A stretch of DNA of 64,000 nt, taken from NCBI RefSeq assembly GCF_008923205.2, contig NZ_WBMS02000039.1:7335-71334 (forward strand). Reading direction: 5' to 3'. Numbering within the stretch: position 1 is the stretch's first letter; each line of letters begins with the position of its first letter. Under the pieces are notes generated by a model. It had not been told where the DNA came from, did not search any database, and saw only the letters and a program-made list of their open reading frames with translations. Positions 60,513 through 64,000 of this stretch are shown here, piece by piece. A program made the position numbers and the translations under genes. This DNA is from Actinomadura physcomitrii. Lineage in GTDB: Bacteria; Actinomycetota; Actinomycetes; Streptosporangiales; Streptosporangiaceae.

Positions 60513-63437
60513 GTGCTCGTGGCGCATGGGAGTTGGGCCGGTGACCGGCTCGTGCTGTGGGCGGAGCGGTCCGGTGAGGTGACCCGGAGCACCTCGCGGG
60601 CGAAGGTCAGGCCCCACCCGTTCGCGGCTTCCCATGCGGACCTGGTCGGTGCCTTTCCCGAGGTGGACGGTGTGGAGGGGCAGGTAACGCTCGCGCTGCC
60701 GGGGTCGGCGGGATCCCCGTTGGCCTCGCCGGAGTGCGGGGTGGCGGTGTCCGCGCGCGCCCTTCGGCTGGGGCGGTGGCGCGTGCCGGTGCTGTTCGTC
60801 GCGGGGCCCGAGGCATTCGCGCTGCTGACGGACGGGTCGGTCGGCGAGAAGGCCGGGGCGTCGCTGCGGTACCTTGTCGCCGTCGCGGCGCGGGCGCGTG
60901 ACCTGGTGCGGCGCGGTCGGGTCCTCCCCCAGCTGGTGCGCGAGTCCGCGGGGTTCGCGGCGCGCTGGCGGCCGGTGCTGACGGGGGACGACGCGCGGTG
61001 GTTCCGCGAGACGGCGGCGGCGATGCCGCCGGTGGGCCGGGCGGTCGAGGAGGAGCGCCCGTCGGCGCACGTGCTGATCGAGGCACTGGTGTGCCTGGTC
61101 GACGCCGCCGTCCGCGCGGCGCTGCCCGGGCCGGTCGTCGGTGGCCGCCGTCCGGGGGCGCGATCCGCGCTGCCCGACCGGTGGGCGGCGGCGCTGACCG
61201 GCACGGACGGTTCGCTGCCGGGCGTGCGGGAGGACCAGGCACAGGAGCTGGCCGCCGCGCTGCACGGGTGGTTCGCCGACGCGCAGGCGCTGGACCAACC
61301 GGTGCGGACGTGCTTCCGGCTGGCCGAACCGGACGGCGATGACGACGCGTGGCGGCTGGAGTTCGCGTTGCAGTCGGCCGACGACCTGAGCGTCTACGTG
61401 CCGGCCGAGGAGGTCTGGGCGGACGGCGGACGAGCCGAGGAGAGGCTGCTGGCGGGGCTGGGCCGCGCCGCGCGGCTCTATCCGGCGCTCGACCGTGCGC
61501 TGCGACATGCCCGGCCGTGCGCGCTGGAGTTGACGACGGCCGAGGCGGCGGCGTTCCTGCGCGACAGCGCGGCCCTGCTGCAGGCGGCCGGGTTCGGGGT
61601 CCGGCTCCCGGCTTGGGCGGGTCGGCGGCGGGTCGGGCTGAGGATGACGGCGCGGCAGCGCAAGGGGCCGGGCGCGACGACCGCGCAGGGGTTCGGGCTG
61701 AACGAGCTGCTGGACTTCCGGATCGACCTGGCGATGGACGGGGAGCCGATCGGCGAGGACGAGCTGGCCGAGCTCGTCCGGTTGAAGGTGCCGCTCGTGC
61801 GGGTGCGCGGGCAGTGGGTCGAGCTGGACGGCGGCCAGCTCGATGCGGCGCTGCGGGCCGTCCAGGAGCGCGGTCGAGGTGAGATGACCGTGGCCGAGGC
61901 GCTCGGCGAGATCGCGCTGGCGGGCGAGGAGGATCTGCCGCTGGTGGAGGTCGACGCCGACGGGCTGCTGGGGGACCTGCTGTCGGGCGAGACCGACCGC
62001 CGGCTGGCGCCCGTCCCGACGCCGGAGACGTTCCGCGGCACGCTGCGTCCGTACCAGGAACGGGGGCTGGCGTGGCTGTCGTTCCTGTCGGGGCTCGGGT
62101 TGGGCGGCATCCTGGCCGACGACATGGGGTTGGGGAAGACCGCCCAGACACTGGCGCTGCTGCTGGCCGCACCGGGCCGGACCCTGCTGGTGTGCCCGAT
62201 GTCGCTGGTGGGGAACTGGCAGCGGGAGGCGGAGCGGTTCGCGCCGAGCCTGCGCGTGTACGTCCACCACGGCACGGACCGGGACGTCGCGCTCGCCCAC
62301 GAGGCCGACCTGGTCGTCACCACCTACGGGACGGCGCTGCGCGACCGGGAGGCGCTGGCGGCGGTCGAGTGGGCGCGGGTCGTCTGCGACGAGGCGCAGG
62401 CGATCAAGAACAGTGCGGCGAAGCAGGCGCAGGCGGTCCGCGCGATCCCCGCGCCGTTCCGGCTGGCGCTGACCGGTACCCCGGTGGAGAACCATCTGGC
62501 CGAGCTGTGGTCGCTGATGGAGTTCACCAACCCGGGGCTGCTCGGCCCGGCCCGGCGGTTCCGGCGGCGGTTCCAGGAGCCGATCGAGGCCCGCGCCGAC
62601 GAGGAGGCCGCCGCCGCGCTCAGGCGGGCGACCGGCCCGTTCGTGCTGCGCCGCCTGAAGACGGACAAGTCGATCATCTCCGACCTGCCGGACAAGATGG
62701 AGATGAAGACCTGGTGCACCCTGACCCCCGAGCAGGCCTCCCTCTACCAGGCGGTGGTGGAGGACATGATGGCCCGTATCGACGGCAGCGAGGGCATCGA
62801 GCGGCGCGGGAACGTGCTGGCCGCGATGACCCGGCTGAAACAGGTGTGCGGCCATCCCGCCCTGCTGCTCAAGGACGGCTCGGCGCTGCCGGACCGGTCG
62901 GGGAAGCTGGCCCGGCTGGAGGAACTGGCCGGCGAGATCGTCGAGGAAGGCGACAAGGCGCTGGTGTTCACCCAGTACGCCGAGTTCGGCACGGTGCTGC
63001 AGCCGCACCTCGAGGCCCGGCTCGACCGCCCGGTGCTGTGGCTGCACGGCGGCCTGACCAAGCGGCGGCGGGCCGAGCTCGTGGACCGCTTCCAGCACGA
63101 CGACGAGCCGATGGTCTTCCTGCTGTCGCTGAAGGCGGCCGGGACCGGTCTGAACCTGACGGCCGCGGGCCACGTGATCCACCTGGACCGCTGGTGGAAC
63201 CCGGCGGTGGAGAACCAGGCGACCGACCGGGCGTTCCGGATCGGCCAGACCCGCGACGTGCAGGTCCGCAAGTTCATCTGCCTCGGCACCCTGGAGGAGC
63301 GGATCGACGAGATGATCGAACGCAAGCAGGCACTGGCCGAGCGGGTCGTCGGCACCGGTGAGGACTGGATCTCGGAACTGTCCACCGACCGGCTCCGCGA
63401 CCTGTTCGCTCTGGACCGGGAGAAGGCGGTGACATGA
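60513..63437 (+). CDS. SNF2-family DEAD/DEAH helicase/ATPase
   Basis: A 974-aa SNF2-type translocase. The N-terminal roughly 500 residues contain a SNF2-associated domain. The core has LRPYQERGLAWLSFLSGLG, Walker A ILADDMGLGKTAQT, CDEAQAIKN (DEAQ box), LTGTPVENHLAELWSLMEF, LWLHGG, LSLKAAGTGLNLT and DRAFRIGQTR. It remodels DNA-protein complexes, often in repair. Upstream sequence in the same frame is a shadow of the asparaginase gene; I use GTG 60513 (LVAHGSWAG) with GGAAAGGG upstream. It overlaps the SWIM gene by four bases, the usual pairing. Confidence 0.93.
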   Translation: MLVAHGSWAGDRLVLWAERSGEVTRSTSRAKVRPHPFAASHADLVGAFPEVDGVEGQVTLALPGSAGSPLASPECGVAVSARALRLGRWRVPVLFVAGPEAFALLTDGSVGEKAGASLRYLVAVAARARDLVRRGRVLPQLVRESAGFAARWRPVLTGDDARWFRETAAAMPPVGRAVEEERPSAHVLIEALVCLVDAAVRAALPGPVVGGRRPGARSALPDRWAAALTGTDGSLPGVREDQAQELAAALHGWFADAQALDQPVRTCFRLAEPDGDDDAWRLEFALQSADDLSVYVPAEEVWADGGRAEERLLAGLGRAARLYPALDRALRHARPCALELTTAEAAAFLRDSAALLQAAGFGVRLPAWAGRRRVGLRMTARQRKGPGATTAQGFGLNELLDFRIDLAMDGEPIGEDELAELVRLKVPLVRVRGQWVELDGGQLDAALRAVQERGRGEMTVAEALGEIALAGEEDLPLVEVDADGLLGDLLSGETDRRLAPVPTPETFRGTLRPYQERGLAWLSFLSGLGLGGILADDMGLGKTAQTLALLLAAPGRTLLVCPMSLVGNWQREAERFAPSLRVYVHHGTDRDVALAHEADLVVTTYGTALRDREALAAVEWARVVCDEAQAIKNSAAKQAQAVRAIPAPFRLALTGTPVENHLAELWSLMEFTNPGLLGPARRFRRRFQEPIEARADEEAAAALRRATGPFVLRRLKTDKSIISDLPDKMEMKTWCTLTPEQASLYQAVVEDMMARIDGSEGIERRGNVLAAMTRLKQVCGHPALLLKDGSALPDRSGKLARLEELAGEIVEEGDKALVFTQYAEFGTVLQPHLEARLDRPVLWLHGGLTKRRRAELVDRFQHDDEPMVFLLSLKAAGTGLNLTAAGHVIHLDRWWNPAVENQATDRAFRIGQTRDVQVRKFICLGTLEERIDEMIERKQALAERVVGTGEDWISELSTDRLRDLFALDREKAVT

Positions 63438-64000
63438 GCCCCTGGTTCGAATCGTCCCGGCCGATCCAGGTCGAGGGCGGACTCAAAGCGAGATCGCGGC
63501 GCGGCTCCATCGGTGCGCAATGGTGGTCGCGGCGGTTCATCGACGTCCTGGAGGACATCTGCGACCCCGGCAGGCTCTCGCGCGGCCGCGCCTACGCCCG
63601 CAAGGGCCAGGTCATGTCGCTGGAAGTCGCTCCCGGCGAGGTCCGCGCGCTGGTGCAGGGGTCGCGTCCCCGCCCGTACAAGGTCGTGCTGCGGATCGAC
63701 GCCTACGACGCGGACGAGTGGGCGGACCTGACCGACGCGCTGGCCGCGCGGGCCGTCCACCGCGCCAAGCTGCTGGCCGGGGAGATGCCGCCGGAGATCG
63801 AGCAGGTCTTCGGCGACCTGGAGCTGCCGCTGTTCCCCGACGGCTCCGAACTGGAACTGGACTGCTCGTGCCCGGACTGGGGGTGGCCGTGCAAGCACGT
63901 GTCCGCGGCCCTGTACCTGCTGGCCGAGGCGTTCGACGACGACCCGTTCCTGGTCCTGGCATGGCGGGGCAGGGCCAAGGAGGACCTGCTGGACGACCTG
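63434..64000 (+). CDS. SWIM zinc-finger protein (partial, runs off the window)
   Basis: At least 189 codons from ATG 63434, which overlaps the SNF2 stop (ATGA). The SWIM motif CSCPDWGWPCKHVSA is at about residues 148-162, with the metal ligands C-x-C ... C-x-H. SWIM proteins are regularly co-encoded with SNF2 helicases and probably guide them to DNA. The N-terminus contains the typical WWSRRFIDVLE and RGRAYARKGQV segments. The C-terminus lies outside the window. Confidence 0.9.
   Translation, partial: MSPWFESSRPIQVEGGLKARSRRGSIGAQWWSRRFIDVLEDICDPGRLSRGRAYARKGQVMSLEVAPGEVRALVQGSRPRPYKVVLRIDAYDADEWADLTDALAARAVHRAKLLAGEMPPEIEQVFGDLELPLFPDGSELELDCSCPDWGWPCKHVSAALYLLAEAFDDDPFLVLAWRGRAKEDLLDDL

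Noticed and set aside
1..64000. CRISPR array
   Set aside because: I saw no regularly spaced repeats of 25-40 nt. The tandem features found are DUF397 gene copies, not short repeats.

Overview
The window comes from a high-GC actinomycete, most likely in or near Streptosporangiales/Thermomonosporaceae (Actinomadura-like). The evidence is a GC content that looks above 70 % by eye, many GTG and one TTG start, mycothiol-type DinB/maleylpyruvate isomerase proteins, a trace of an F420-dependent luciferase-like enzyme, several DUF397/DUF5753 pairs, and nSTAND or kinase genes fused to WD40 repeats. Genus-level placement is inference.

Layout. 1-6.4 kb holds core genes: a DUF2277 protein, a lipoprotein, aspartate-semialdehyde dehydrogenase, a PspC protein, an MFS exporter, a small zinc metallopeptidase and a divergent TTG-started membrane metallophosphoesterase. 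At 6.43 kb lies tRNA-Glu(UUC), followed by about 8 kb of decayed mobile DNA: a serine recombinase missing its catalytic domain, a conjugation-type lysozyme/NlpC-P60 hydrolase missing its membrane anchor, an ANTAR-PAS-SpoIIE phosphatase with TTA codons, a low-GC orphan protein, pieces of an nSTAND-WD40 gene and a beta-propeller-like protein. A 28-bp direct repeat (27/28) flanks this stretch, with one copy touching the tRNA. 14.5-22.3 kb carries small oxidoreductase and regulator genes. Some are damaged: an LLM oxidoreductase with two in-frame internal deletions, and a DinB-like gene and a TetR gene that are both cut at one head-to-head junction. 22.3-25.9 kb is a Ser/Thr kinase-WD40 pseudogene. 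26.4-30.7 kb is a WhiJ/AbaA-like regulatory region (DUF5753 regulator, anti-sigma-type ATPase, five DUF397 proteins) with an HNH nuclease. 30.8-36 kb contains a RibD-like pseudogene, small membrane proteins, an XRE-ImmA/IrrE protease operon and a STAS-GAF pair.

36.1-38.3 kb is a cold-shock locus: cspA behind a leader with a terminator-like hairpin, then a DEAD-box helicase whose ribosome binding site lies in a perfect 8-bp hairpin. 38.3-52.7 kb mixes AlkB, DinB and TAP-type peptidase genes, a third DUF5753/DUF397 locus, a cNMP-binding/cyclase-like fusion, a histidine kinase, LysR, a GDPD, a membrane adenylate cyclase and an amino acid permease. tRNA-Asp and tRNA-Phe (53.0-53.2 kb) are followed by an integrase relic.

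The most interesting functional unit is 53.6-60.4 kb. DUF1989, an Old Yellow Enzyme-type reductase and a PuuE-type deacetylase/cyclic amidohydrolase form one unit; a PucR regulator sits divergently beside an NCS1 permease and an asparaginase-like amidohydrolase. Both units carry the same 14-nt palindromic motif upstream. I propose a nitrogen-scavenging route for cyclic imides or ureides: import, C=C reduction, ring opening, and half-amide hydrolysis. The window ends with an SNF2 helicase overlapping a SWIM zinc-finger gene that runs off the edge.
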